Positions 44,872 through 54,418 of a stretch of 64,000 nucleotides of DNA are shown here, piece by piece. The notes beneath the pieces were generated by a model. That model saw only the letters and a list, made by a program, of their open reading frames with translations, was not told the DNA's origin and ran no database searches. This stretch comes from Bacteroidales bacterium. GTDB taxonomy: Bacteria > Bacteroidota > Bacteroidia > Bacteroidales > GCA-2748055. The first letter of the stretch is position 1. Each line of letters starts with the position of its first letter. The stretch covers positions 26,392 through 90,391 of the forward strand of contig JAGLOO010000057.1 of the NCBI GenBank assembly GCA_023138875.1. The letters are read 5' to 3'. The position numbers and the translations under genes were made by a program.

Positions 44872-46857
44872 ATGGATTGGAGAAAGTTGCTTAAGGGCAA
44901 TTTGTTAGGATTGTCAACCACTGGTCAGAATAACTGGAAGCTGAACAGCCTTACATTGGCCTTCAGCGGAGAGATCCGGGAATACGAAAAGGATTTCAGG
45001 AACGATTATTTCACGCGCTCACTCAATCCATTCAGATTCTCTCTTATACTTGCAATCGTTTTCTTTGGGTTATTCGCACTCCTTGATGCTTTATTGCTCC
45101 CGGAGCTGAAAAGCTTATTCTGGTTCGTTCGTTTCGGGATCGTCACGCCGGTACTGGGATTTGTTATCTTTTTCTCTTTTTCACCGGCATTTAAGAGATA
45201 CATGCAACCTGTAATTTCATTGATCATGTATTTTACGGGGCTTGCCATTATCGTCATGATCATTTTTGCAGCCAATGTTGCAGATCATTACACCTATTAT
45301 GCCGGACTCATCCTGATCTTTATTTTTGGGTACACCTTTATAAAGGCACGATTTGTTTATGCCTCCTTTGCGGGATGGTCCTTAGTAGTGTCTTATGAAA
45401 TCGCTGCGATCTGGCTCTCCGATACCCCCATCGAGATCCTGATTAATAACAATTTCTTTTTCGTTAGCGCCAATGTGATCGGTATGTTTATCAATTACTT
45501 TATGGAACATTCCGCACGCAGGGACTTTTATATGAGAAAACTGCTTGAAAAAGAACAACAAAAGGTGAAAATAGCCAACAGTGCTCTTGAAAAGCGGGTA
45601 CAGGAAAGGACACGGCAACTCACCCTGGCCAACAGGGATCTTAAGAAGGAAATTGAAGTCAGCAAACAACACGTAAAGGAGAAGACGAAGTTGGAAGGTC
45701 AGCTGCTGCAATTGCAAAAAATGGAGACTATTGGAACGCTTGCAGGGGGTATTGCTCATGATTTCAACAACATCCTGACTCCCATTCTTGGTTATACAGA
45801 GATGGCCCTGGAAGAACTTTCGGAGGAGAGTGTATTAAGGTATGACATAGAGCAGATCAACATTGCAGCCACACGTGGAAAAGACCTGGTCCAGCAAATC
45901 CTTACTTTTAGTCGCCAGGTAGACTTTGATAGGAAACCGCTAAAACTGGACGAAATAGTCAGGGAAGTAATGAAGCTAATCCGCGCTTCCTTTCCTTCCA
46001 ATATCGAGATTCGTCAGGACCTGGATCCGGAGATCGGAACCGTTCTTGCAGATGCTACACAGATGCACCAGATCATCATGAATCTTTGTACCAATGCATA
46101 TCATGCGATGATGGCTGATGGAGGTGTGCTTTACGTAAAACTGGATAAGATAACAATAGAAGGAAATCAGGTCATTGGTTCAGTCAATATCCAGAAAGGA
46201 ACATATATCCGGCTTATCATTACCGACACAGGACATGGCATGGACCAGAGGACCATGGAAAGGATTTTTGAACCCTTCTTTACAAAAAAAGAGGTGGGAT
46301 CTGGCTCTGGATTGGGTCTGTCTGTGGTTCATGGGATTGTAAGTAATAACCATGGTACCATTGAAGTAGAAAGTGAACAGGGACAAGGATCCACATTCAC
46401 GATCTATTTGCCACAACATTCGGAGGTCTATATACCTGAGAAGAACGCTTCCGGGAAAATCAAGAAAGGAAATGGTAGTATTCTGTTTGTAGATGACGAG
46501 AAAGAGATTACATTTATGGGCAAGAGGATGCTTGAAAGTCTTGGATACACTGTGGATATAGAAACTGATAGTATAGATGCATTGCAGAATTTTAAAAAGA
46601 ATCCGTTAAAATATGATCTCCTTGTAACGGATCAGGCCATGCCCAGGATGCTGGGAACGGAATTAGTCGTTGAGGTAAAACAAATAAGGCCCGATCTGAA
46701 GACAATCATCATAACAGGTTATCAAGATTCTATTCCAAATGGCATAAAAGAACAGTATGATATTACAGATATTATTTCGAAACCTCTGGTATTAAGCGGT
46801 TTCAGCGAATTAATTCGTAAAGTGTTGAGTCAAAGGAAAATCAAAAATATTTCGTAG
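44872..46857 (+). CDS. Six-helix membrane hybrid histidine kinase with C-terminal receiver domain
   Basis: 661 residues. Six membrane segments lie in residues 50-215, then a coiled coil, a HisKA domain with GTLAGGIAHDFNNILTP (the phosphorylated His), and an ATPase domain with N box IIMNLCTNAYHAM, DTGHGMD, and GSGSGLGLSVVHGI. A receiver domain ends the protein (ILFVDDEKEI, phosphoacceptor in LLVTDQAMPRM, lysine in ISKPL). The integral membrane sensor without a periplasmic domain suits a hydrophobic signal. It is coupled to the response regulator (TAGTG overlap). Confidence 0.9.
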   Translation: MDWRKLLKGNLLGLSTTGQNNWKLNSLTLAFSGEIREYEKDFRNDYFTRSLNPFRFSLILAIVFFGLFALLDALLLPELKSLFWFVRFGIVTPVLGFVIFFSFSPAFKRYMQPVISLIMYFTGLAIIVMIIFAANVADHYTYYAGLILIFIFGYTFIKARFVYASFAGWSLVVSYEIAAIWLSDTPIEILINNNFFFVSANVIGMFINYFMEHSARRDFYMRKLLEKEQQKVKIANSALEKRVQERTRQLTLANRDLKKEIEVSKQHVKEKTKLEGQLLQLQKMETIGTLAGGIAHDFNNILTPILGYTEMALEELSEESVLRYDIEQINIAATRGKDLVQQILTFSRQVDFDRKPLKLDEIVREVMKLIRASFPSNIEIRQDLDPEIGTVLADATQMHQIIMNLCTNAYHAMMADGGVLYVKLDKITIEGNQVIGSVNIQKGTYIRLIITDTGHGMDQRTMERIFEPFFTKKEVGSGSGLGLSVVHGIVSNNHGTIEVESEQGQGSTFTIYLPQHSEVYIPEKNASGKIKKGNGSILFVDDEKEITFMGKRMLESLGYTVDIETDSIDALQNFKKNPLKYDLLVTDQAMPRMLGTELVVEVKQIRPDLKTIIITGYQDSIPNGIKEQYDITDIISKPLVLSGFSELIRKVLSQRKIKNIS

Positions 46858-47291
46858 TGCAAAAAATATTGATCATTGATGATGAACCCCAGATTCTAAT
46901 AATGCTCAAAAAGATGCTTGAGCGTGCGGGCTTTGAAGTAGACCTTGCATCGAATGGTAACGAGGGTATCGATCTATTCAGGAAATCACCTTCGGACCTG
47001 GTTATTACCGATATTATAATGCCTGAAAAAGAGGGCCTGGAAACCATTCGTGAAATGAAGCGGATGCAACCGCAATTGAAGATCATTGCCATGTCGGGTG
47101 GAGGAGAAATCTCTGCAGAGCATTACCTGGAAATGGCGAAAATTTTTGGAGCTTCAAGGATCATTGAGAAACCATTTACCCAGAAAACTATGGTGTCCAC
47201 AGTAAAAGAACTTATGGGAGACACCGCTGAGAAAAACTTTCCCTTCCCTGGTAACGATAAAAATCCTGGTTTAGAAAAGGAGAAAAGCTGA
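46857..47291 (+). CDS. Single-domain response regulator
   Basis: 144 residues, almost only a receiver domain: acidic pair in ILIIDDEPQ, phosphoacceptor Asp in LVITDIIMPEKEG, Thr/Ser position in IAMSGGGE, and the conserved lysine in IIEKPF. No output domain. The start is GTG, overlapping the kinase stop by one base. It may shuttle phosphate from the hybrid kinase as in PhcQ-like arrangements. The 3-prime end overlaps the remnant TauE/SafE gene on the other strand. Confidence 0.9.
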   Translation: MQKILIIDDEPQILIMLKKMLERAGFEVDLASNGNEGIDLFRKSPSDLVITDIIMPEKEGLETIREMKRMQPQLKIIAMSGGGEISAEHYLEMAKIFGASRIIEKPFTQKTMVSTVKELMGDTAEKNFPFPGNDKNPGLEKEKS

Positions 47292-47676
47292 CAGTAGCGT
47301 TGTCACAATTATAAGAATCCTGTAGACCTTTTCAGGTAAGAAACGTACCACCCAGATTCCCACGAATGCTCCGACAGCAATGGCAGGTCCTGCTGCATTT
47401 CCTATCATGGTTGCAAAGCCGCCCAGCAATCCAAGACCTGCCGCGAACCACCTGGATCCCGATCACAGCCCAGGGTAGCAATCGAATGATGTGTTTCCAT
47501 TCAGCATGGCGGTTATACCATGCAACTGCAAAGACATCGGCAAAAATCAGGATTGGCAGGAGTAGTCCCACCGAAGGCCTGCCACCAAATGCTGAAGCAA
47601 GGATGGGAACAACCATCAGACCTACACCCGATAGTCCTGTTTTTGACATGCCGATGAGCAGGCCACTAAGGCCCAA
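47271..47676 (-). pseudogene. Decayed TauE/SafE (TSUP) anion exporter gene
   Basis: The first frame (47676 downward) gives a clear TSUP N-terminus (GLSGLLIGMSKTGLSGVGLM, then GGRPSVGLLLPILIFADVFAV, ending LLPWAVIGI). Around 47430-47455 the frame shifts: another frame then reads GLGLLGGFATMIGNAAGPAIAV, a hallmark of the second TSUP half, and jumps to a C-terminal tail VRFLPEKVYRILIIVTTLLS that stops at 47271. About 110 residues of a normal 250-residue protein are missing between these blocks. There is also an in-frame stop just upstream and no ATG. Three broken pieces in order show a dead gene. Confidence 0.82.
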
Positions 47677-47733
47677 CAGGATTCACTGGAGTGATGTCAG
47701 GTCATATGATTGGAAAATATCTGACAAACTGTG

Positions 47734-48579
47734 TTAAAGATGAGCTGAATAATCGATCAGGTTTTGCCATTTTTTGGCATGCGGAGAGGAGTCATTCCCC
47801 GCTTCAACCTCAGCAAACGCGATGATTTTATCTGCAGAACAATCAGTATGCTCACTCATCCATTTCTTCCAGTTACACACAAAGTATTTCTGACCGTTAA
47901 CTTCGCTTTCAACGAGCATATTGGACAGGATGGTCACATCGGCAGTTTTGTCTTTTTTGTGTTCAGGCGGCATAAAGATACCGACTGATTCGATGGTGGG
48001 GAGATCCGAAAACGATCTGCTTAAACTTTCTCCGAAATGGAATGGCATATCCACTGCAGGGATCAATCCTTCAGAAAAACCGGCCGGAAAGATTTCGCTT
48101 ATTGAAAAGACCTTCAACAAATCGGACAAAATCAAAGGATCCTTGCCGGATACAAGAGCTGGTTTCCTGGATTTAACATTACCCCGGTATGTATCACCTA
48201 TGCGGATAATACCTCGAATGGGGATGTGCATATGAAGGGCCGTAGACAGAATGATGTTGTTGAATTCGATGAACAGCTTAAAAACAACACTGTTCAAATC
48301 AGCCAGGTTCTCTTCTTTATAAAGCTTTGAAACCAGAATCATGCGCCCGGAAAAATTAAGAAATTCCGGCTCAATAACCCGAAATCCCCATGAATAGTTC
48401 TTTTTTCGTGTATTATAGATCTCCTGTGCAATCCGTTCAAGAAACACCTGGATTTTTAATACCTCTCCGTTTGCAACCATCTCCTCGAAACCAAGGATCT
48501 CTATGCGTGAACTAACCTGGGAATGCGACTTAATGGGATCGTTTACCGGCTGGAAAATATTTTTATCAGATTCAGACAT
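47734..48579 (-). CDS. Degenerate nucleotidyl-cyclase-like protein
   Basis: 281 residues from the ATG at 48579 (a TTG lies at 48618). The layout resembles a class III nucleotidyl cyclase domain: RIEILGFEEMV where active enzymes have D-I-L/V-G-F, FSGRMILVSKL where they have F-S-D-S/N, and IPIRGIIRIGDTYRG where they have IRGAI-IG. Both metal-binding aspartates are changed (E and G), so it is unlikely to make cyclic nucleotides. No signal peptide or other domain is seen. Function unknown. Confidence 0.5.
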   Translation of the reverse strand: MSESDKNIFQPVNDPIKSHSQVSSRIEILGFEEMVANGEVLKIQVFLERIAQEIYNTRKKNYSWGFRVIEPEFLNFSGRMILVSKLYKEENLADLNSVVFKLFIEFNNIILSTALHMHIPIRGIIRIGDTYRGNVKSRKPALVSGKDPLILSDLLKVFSISEIFPAGFSEGLIPAVDMPFHFGESLSRSFSDLPTIESVGIFMPPEHKKDKTADVTILSNMLVESEVNGQKYFVCNWKKWMSEHTDCSADKIIAFAEVEAGNDSSPHAKKWQNLIDYSAHL

Positions 48580-48655
48580 TTGATAAAGTTTTTCAGAACT
48601 ACTCAATCGTATACTCAATTTGTTTTACAATGTTACTCCAGTGATTACATGGAGA

Positions 48656-49750
48656 TCATATTTTGATGAATATCTTTTTCCTGTACATAATCAGCGCAGG
48701 AATAAAAATGATTAACATATAGATTACTGCGTAGAGCATGGAAACAAATCTGGGATCCAGTCCAAGAGGTGTCAGGCTGTTCATGAAAAATTCGTTGAGT
48801 GATACACCTCCCAGCCTCATTTTGTAAAATACCAGGGTCAGCATCCCAGCCAGCACATATGAGGTGATGGCATTCGCACCATAGACCCTGCCAAGAAGGG
48901 TCCAACGGGTGTATCCCCATACGTCGACAATCAAAATACAGGTTGCCAGGGCAAGGGTGCCAAGCCCCGATGTATAAAGCACATAAGAACTTGTCCAGAG
49001 GCTTTTATTGATGGGGAAAAACCAGTTCCAGATGCCTCCTGCGAGGAACATGGTAAAACCGGCGAAATATAACCATACAAGCCTTTTGTTTTCATCCTTA
49101 ACGGACAGGTAGAGTTTCCCGATGAGCATTCCGGTGATCCCTGATGCGATGGCTGTAAAGGTACTCAGGATCCCCTCGGGGTCCCAGGTCTTCTGCCACA
49201 ACACGCCCGGAAGGAGCAGGTTATCCAGGTAGTTGGCCCAGTTCTTTTCAGGAACAGAAAGATCAGGCCTGCCTATCCCGGGTACCGGAATATAGGCCAC
49301 AATGATCCAGTAAAGCAGAAGGACAGCAACGCCAATTTTAACCTGTTGTTTCCAGCTTGTATTCAGGAACAGGATGGCGCAGACCAGGAATACAATAGAA
49401 ATTCTTTGCAGCACTCCTGCCCATCGAATGGCACCGAAGTCGAATTCGGGCCAGAGCCAAAGGAACAGTCCAAGTATATAGATATTAATAGATCTGATAA
49501 AAATTTTCCGGTAGATACTCTTCATGGGAATATTGGCATCGAGGCGTTTGGAATAAGCCAGTGCAATGGATAATCCCACAATGAATAAGAAGAATGGAAA
49601 AACTAAGTCGGTAAGGGTACAACCGTGCCATTGGGCATGATTGAGGGGTCCATATACATGCGTCCATGAACCGGGATCATTCACGATGACCATGGCGGCG
49701 ATGGTAAAACCCCGCAGCGCGTCAAGGGAAACTAATCGTTTGGTTTTCAT
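48656..49750 (-). CDS. Heparan-alpha-glucosaminide N-acetyltransferase-like (NagX-type) membrane acyltransferase
   Basis: 364 residues with ten or so membrane helices. The N-terminal motif RLVSLDALRGFTIAAMV and HAQWHGCTLTDLVFPFFLF, containing the histidine essential in this family, identify the HGSNAT/DUF5009 group. Bacterial NagX acetylates glucosamine at the membrane so it can enter as GlcNAc. The divergent neighbour is a GH20 beta-hexosaminidase, which supports a chitin or peptidoglycan-sugar role. Confidence 0.87.
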   Translation of the reverse strand: MKTKRLVSLDALRGFTIAAMVIVNDPGSWTHVYGPLNHAQWHGCTLTDLVFPFFLFIVGLSIALAYSKRLDANIPMKSIYRKIFIRSINIYILGLFLWLWPEFDFGAIRWAGVLQRISIVFLVCAILFLNTSWKQQVKIGVAVLLLYWIIVAYIPVPGIGRPDLSVPEKNWANYLDNLLLPGVLWQKTWDPEGILSTFTAIASGITGMLIGKLYLSVKDENKRLVWLYFAGFTMFLAGGIWNWFFPINKSLWTSSYVLYTSGLGTLALATCILIVDVWGYTRWTLLGRVYGANAITSYVLAGMLTLVFYKMRLGGVSLNEFFMNSLTPLGLDPRFVSMLYAVIYMLIIFIPALIMYRKKIFIKI

Positions 49751-49754
49751 TTAG

Positions 49755-49762
49755 TATTTTTG
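49755..49762 (+). promoter_or_regulatory. -7 element for the GH20 gene
   Basis: TATTTTTG at 38 bases before the ATG matches TAnnTTTG. No good TTG box was found at the right spacing, so this rests on the -7 match. Confidence 0.45.
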
Positions 49763-49800
49763 TTGGTGCACTAAACTACTAAAAGAAAAGCATAAGCGCC

Positions 49801-52380
49801 ATGAAAAAAACTATCTTCTTGCTAACTGTATCGTTATTACTTTGTTCCTGCAACAATATGACTGACCAAAAATACCCCACTGGCACAGGGATTACCCTGG
49901 AATGGGAGTTTACCGGAAATAACATTTCACCCCGATCCCACAGTTCGGTATTTACACTGGAAAACCTTAGCGATTACTCTTTTGGTGACCGTGGCTGGGC
50001 ATTATTTTTTAATCAGCAGGGAAGGGATTTTATACCTGAATCTGCAACCGGTAATGTAAAAATCGTCCATGTGAACGGAGATCTTGCAAGGATCACACCT
50101 ACTGCAGGTTTTCATCTTGAACCAGGACAATCGATCCGGATAGATTACGATAAACGGGATTGGCTGATCAAGGAAAACGAATCACCAATGGGACCCTATT
50201 TTGTCTTCAGTGATTCAATGGGCAATGAGCTGGCTGTGGTACCTGTTCAACACTATTCCATTAAACCATTTCCACCACTGGATAAGATCTTTCCACCGGA
50301 ATCTTCCATTCCACTTCCTTCAGCAGAATGGGTTTATGATCAGAATCTGCATCAGTCACTTTTGGAATCGGGCATATCAGGGAGTATCATTCCCACGCCG
50401 GTAAGCACGGAATCTCACGGGGATAAGGTTGCTATTGGTGATGGGCTTATGATTCACTACCAGGATGGGTTGGACCGCGAAGCGCAATACCTGGCGGGTA
50501 TGCTTGAATCAGTAATGGGAAAAGATCCTGCAGTGATGGAGAGTACAACCGGCGGACCGAACATCATCCATCTCAGGGTACTTAATGAAGATAGAAAGCT
50601 GGGATATGAAGCCTATCAGCTGACAGCACATCCTGAAAACGGAGTGATCATTACCGGTGGTGATCCGGCCGGTGTATTCTATGGCATCCAGAGTCTGCTG
50701 GCCATGGTCCCGCTGAAAGCCTGGAGTAAACCTGAAGCAAACATTGAAATAGATGCTGTAACTATTTCAGATGCACCTGCTTTTGGATACAGGGGAATGC
50801 ACCTGGACATCGCTCGTAACTTTAATGAACCGGCGGCTATTAAAAAGCTGATAAGGGCCATGGCCTTCTATAAGATGAATAAACTGCATTTGCACCTGAC
50901 AGAAGATGAAGGATGGCGGCTGGAGATACCGTCTTTGCCTGAGTTGACAGATGTGGGTGCTTTCAGGGGTCATACAACAGATAATAAAGACTACCTGATC
51001 CCGGCTTATGGTTCCGGTCCGGTTCCCGATACTGCAACTGGTATGGGAAGTGGATATTTGTCCAGGGATGAGTTTATCGAAATCCTGCAATTTGCAGATG
51101 CCCATCATATTGAGGTAATTCCGGAGATCAATTTTCCCGGTCATGCCCGGGCTGCTATTTATGCCATGGAAGCCAGGTACGATCGATTGGTTGAAGAGGG
51201 GAAACCGGAAGAGGCTGAGAAATACAGGTTGATTGATCCGAATGATGCATCCCGCTATAACTCCGCCCAGAATTTCAATGACAATGTGGTATGTGTTTGC
51301 AAAGAGGCCCCATATCTCCTTTTTGAAACGGTGGTTGATGATGTGATCGAGATGTACCGGGAAGCAGGCTTGACCCTGGAGATTTTACATGCTGGTGGTG
51401 ATGAAGTACCCCATGGGTCATGGGAAGGATCTCCTGTATGTACCGACTTTTTGAGAAGTCATCCGGAAATCGGCAGCGCATCCAACCTTCAGACTTATTT
51501 TGAAGGTAGGCTTTTTGAGATATTGAAGAAAAAGAACCTTATTATGGCCGGCTGGGAAGAGATTGCCATGAAAAAGGATGATAATGGCCGATGGATCCCC
51601 AATCCTGAGTTCACTGACCAGGGGATGCTTCCATATGTATGGAACAGCCTGGACGCTAACCTGGACCTGGGATACCGCCTGGCCAATGAAGGATATCCGG
51701 TAATTCTGTGTAACGTTAACAATTTCTATTTCGACTTCGCCTACAGCCATCATCCTGCGGAGCCCGGACTTTACTGGGGTGGGTTTGTAAATACCCGCCG
51801 CGCATTTGAGTTTGTTCCATATGATGTGTATAAGTGCACCTTAACGGATGCCTACGGGAATCCTTACAATCCCGAGGTGGATTTTTTTGGGATGGAAAGG
51901 TTGAAACCGGAAGCACATAAAAACATCATTGGATTGCAGGGTGAATTGTGGAGTGAAACCATTAAAGGCGGGGAGATGCTGGAGTATTATTATCTGCCAA
52001 AAATGATCGGACTGGCGGAAAGGGCATGGTCGGGTCAGGCCCGATGGGGATCCATCAAGGATATTGAAGTCCGAATAGATGCAATGAATAGAGCCTGGAA
52101 TGTGTTCAGCAATGTGGTCGGACAGCGGGAGATGCCCCGGTTAGATTACCTGTTTGGTGGCTTTAACTACAGGCTTCCGCCCCCGGGTGCCCTGATCATG
52201 AATGGGCAGCTCTATGCAAACATAGATTTCCCCGGCCTTACCATCAGGTATACCACAGATGAATCGGAACCCAATGTGGATTCGCCTGTCTACAGAGGTC
52301 CGGTACAAGTCTCCGGTAAAGTCTCCCTCAGGTCATTCGATACCAGGGGCAGAGGCAGCAGGATTTCCGTAGTTGAATAA
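49801..52380 (+). CDS. GH20 beta-N-acetylhexosaminidase lipoprotein
   Basis: 859 residues. Lipoprotein signal ending LLLCSC. An N-terminal carbohydrate-binding CHB_HEX-like domain (to about residue 180), a GH20b domain, and the GH20 barrel (YRGMHLDIARNF, then the catalytic Asp-Glu pair at residues 534-535 in HAGGDEVPHG, then GLQGELWSE and LAERAWSG). A C-terminal chitobiase-like sandwich (LTIRYTTDESEPN) follows. It releases terminal GlcNAc or GalNAc from glycans at the cell surface or periplasm, beside a NagX-like acetyltransferase. Confidence 0.94.
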   Translation: MKKTIFLLTVSLLLCSCNNMTDQKYPTGTGITLEWEFTGNNISPRSHSSVFTLENLSDYSFGDRGWALFFNQQGRDFIPESATGNVKIVHVNGDLARITPTAGFHLEPGQSIRIDYDKRDWLIKENESPMGPYFVFSDSMGNELAVVPVQHYSIKPFPPLDKIFPPESSIPLPSAEWVYDQNLHQSLLESGISGSIIPTPVSTESHGDKVAIGDGLMIHYQDGLDREAQYLAGMLESVMGKDPAVMESTTGGPNIIHLRVLNEDRKLGYEAYQLTAHPENGVIITGGDPAGVFYGIQSLLAMVPLKAWSKPEANIEIDAVTISDAPAFGYRGMHLDIARNFNEPAAIKKLIRAMAFYKMNKLHLHLTEDEGWRLEIPSLPELTDVGAFRGHTTDNKDYLIPAYGSGPVPDTATGMGSGYLSRDEFIEILQFADAHHIEVIPEINFPGHARAAIYAMEARYDRLVEEGKPEEAEKYRLIDPNDASRYNSAQNFNDNVVCVCKEAPYLLFETVVDDVIEMYREAGLTLEILHAGGDEVPHGSWEGSPVCTDFLRSHPEIGSASNLQTYFEGRLFEILKKKNLIMAGWEEIAMKKDDNGRWIPNPEFTDQGMLPYVWNSLDANLDLGYRLANEGYPVILCNVNNFYFDFAYSHHPAEPGLYWGGFVNTRRAFEFVPYDVYKCTLTDAYGNPYNPEVDFFGMERLKPEAHKNIIGLQGELWSETIKGGEMLEYYYLPKMIGLAERAWSGQARWGSIKDIEVRIDAMNRAWNVFSNVVGQREMPRLDYLFGGFNYRLPPPGALIMNGQLYANIDFPGLTIRYTTDESEPNVDSPVYRGPVQVSGKVSLRSFDTRGRGSRISVVE

Positions 52381-52399
52381 ATAGCCACGGCTTGAAGTA

Positions 52400-54292
52400 T
52401 TAGTCAAATACCAGGTTTCTGTGCTTGGGATATTTCAATGAATACCTCAGGTCAACTTCCTTGCTTTCATTCGGATCCAGGCTGAGCTCCCATTTAATTT
52501 CTCCGGTCTCCTTATTCCTCTTGCCTCCTGAGAGATCTTTTACATCAAGCTCAATTTCTTCGAGGACAGGAACAGGAACCTGATCAAGCAGAACCATATT
52601 AATTGCCTGGGGTTTGGTGTTCCTGATGGAGATCCTCCATGCCCTGATCTCTTCCTTTTTGGTTCCGATGAATCTCTTTGAAGAGAGATCCTTGATCTTT
52701 TCACGATTGACAACAACACCCTTATCCCTGCCCAGTGAGATGGTTAATGTGTCGGAGATGAACCTCACATCGAGTATGGTTTTCCCAATGTAGGTTTCTT
52801 CGAAAAAGATATTTGCTTCACCTTCAAGCAAATTATACTGTTCCCAGTTGGTTACATTTCCAATCAGGAAAGCATCTTTATCGATCCTGGGAATACAATA
52901 GTATTCATAGTATGCAGGAACTTCATAAGCTGTCATATCCACCACATAGTTTTTGCTGTTGGATTTGACGGAATAAGGCATGGCAATACCAAACTCAAAA
53001 GATGTCTGGTTCCTCTGCTGGACAGTTGGTAACGCCAGGCTGCTTGTCCCCCTGATCTTCATAGGTTGCATGGATTTAGCTTTACTTATTCCTGCCGCTT
53101 TGCTTTGAAGCGCCGGGGCCATCATTTCATCATCTGCCATGGCATATCCTGTTACTGCAATTTCATTCAAACTGATCAGATCTTCCTCCAGAAATACATT
53201 GTGAACCTCATTGCTGAAGGGGATTTCACGGGTGGAATACCCAATATAAGAATATTGCAGACTTGAGGCCGATGGTGGGATGGCTATTGAATAGTATCCG
53301 TTCATATCAGTGATCGTTCCGATCGTTGATCCGGTGACCAGGACACTTGCCCCGATCAATGGATTTCCGGATCTGTCGAAGACCTTTCCTGAGACGTTGC
53401 TAATTATCGATTTATAGGAAGGAGGAACGGTATTGTAGTTCAGGTAATATGGCTTTAGTTCCGGTGCAACGCCGGATAGACTTGGATTATTAGAAGAAAA
53501 CGATAATTTCACATTTTCCCAGTCTACTTTTGTGTCCTGATGTACATTTGCCTTGTAGACGATTTCAAGGGGATCTTCCACACTTTTGGCCCTGATATCA
53601 TAGCTGGGGTGCCACCCTGCGTTATCCACCAGGTATGACAATTCAACAAATATCTTTTCATCAGATCTGGAATCCAGGGTTACGATCACCTCACCACTTG
53701 GAAATTCTTTCTTGGTTGAAATTGAATTGATCTGGTTGTTGACTTTCACCAACTCCTCCCTGAGGTTTGCAAGTGTGTTCATCCTTTCGATTCTCTTCAG
53801 TTTCAGAATTGTTAACCGGGTACTGTAAAATTCTGATGTTTCCTTCAGGTTGGATACACTCAGCTCCTGGTTTTTGCCCCCGATTTTTCTGTTCTCCTGC
53901 AGAAACAGGGTCTCCTCATCAATCACTGAAATATGTGCCTGCTCAAGTTTTATTCTTTCCTGGATAGATTCGAATGTAGATTCGAGTGCAGCAAGCTCTT
54001 CGGGTTTTTCAAGGCTGTCAAGGAAGTTCTGCTGGTGATTCACAGACAGGACTGTCACACTACCGTTTACTTTGACCTGAACACTTTTAGAGTTTATAAA
54101 GGGAGAGAGATTCACGAACTTCAGACTGGATTTTCCAGGTAAGACCGAAATATTCTTTTCACGGGTTATCTGGGCGTTTTCGAAGAAAACGGTCACTTTT
54201 TCAACCTTGGTGGTGATCTCCTTTTCATGTGTTATCTGCGCAGATACATTCAAAGCCTGTGTAAAAACAAGCAAGATCATTAATTTTTTCAT
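52400..54292 (-). CDS. DUF4139 (MuiA-like) protein with carboxypeptidase-regulatory-like insert
   Basis: 630 residues from the ATG at 54292, which starts the signal peptide MKKLMILLVFTQALNVSAQ. The N-terminal DUF4140 part (VEKVTVFFENAQITRE) is followed by a coiled coil and the DUF4139 barrel-like domain (LSYLVDNAGWHPSYDIRA, KVDWENVKLSFSS). Inserted in the middle is a CarboxypepD_reg-like domain (VSGKVFDRSGNPLIGASV, ITDMNGYYSIAIP, SYIGYSTREI) ending in SLNEIAVTGYAM, which resembles the motif that starts SusC plugs. DUF4139 resumes to the C-terminus. Function unknown; MuiA relatives affect mucoidy in other bacteria. Confidence 0.8.
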   Translation of the reverse strand: MKKLMILLVFTQALNVSAQITHEKEITTKVEKVTVFFENAQITREKNISVLPGKSSLKFVNLSPFINSKSVQVKVNGSVTVLSVNHQQNFLDSLEKPEELAALESTFESIQERIKLEQAHISVIDEETLFLQENRKIGGKNQELSVSNLKETSEFYSTRLTILKLKRIERMNTLANLREELVKVNNQINSISTKKEFPSGEVIVTLDSRSDEKIFVELSYLVDNAGWHPSYDIRAKSVEDPLEIVYKANVHQDTKVDWENVKLSFSSNNPSLSGVAPELKPYYLNYNTVPPSYKSIISNVSGKVFDRSGNPLIGASVLVTGSTIGTITDMNGYYSIAIPPSASSLQYSYIGYSTREIPFSNEVHNVFLEEDLISLNEIAVTGYAMADDEMMAPALQSKAAGISKAKSMQPMKIRGTSSLALPTVQQRNQTSFEFGIAMPYSVKSNSKNYVVDMTAYEVPAYYEYYCIPRIDKDAFLIGNVTNWEQYNLLEGEANIFFEETYIGKTILDVRFISDTLTISLGRDKGVVVNREKIKDLSSKRFIGTKKEEIRAWRISIRNTKPQAINMVLLDQVPVPVLEEIELDVKDLSGGKRNKETGEIKWELSLDPNESKEVDLRYSLKYPKHRNLVFD

Positions 54293-54418
54293 TGTTGTAT
54301 TTATTGTAGGATGCATACCCATCAGATTTTCCATAATTCCGAGTGACAATTTACTTAGTGTAATTTACTAAGAATTTCCTTTTTTTGTAACAGATATCAC
54401 AAAAGGAAATCCAGCATT

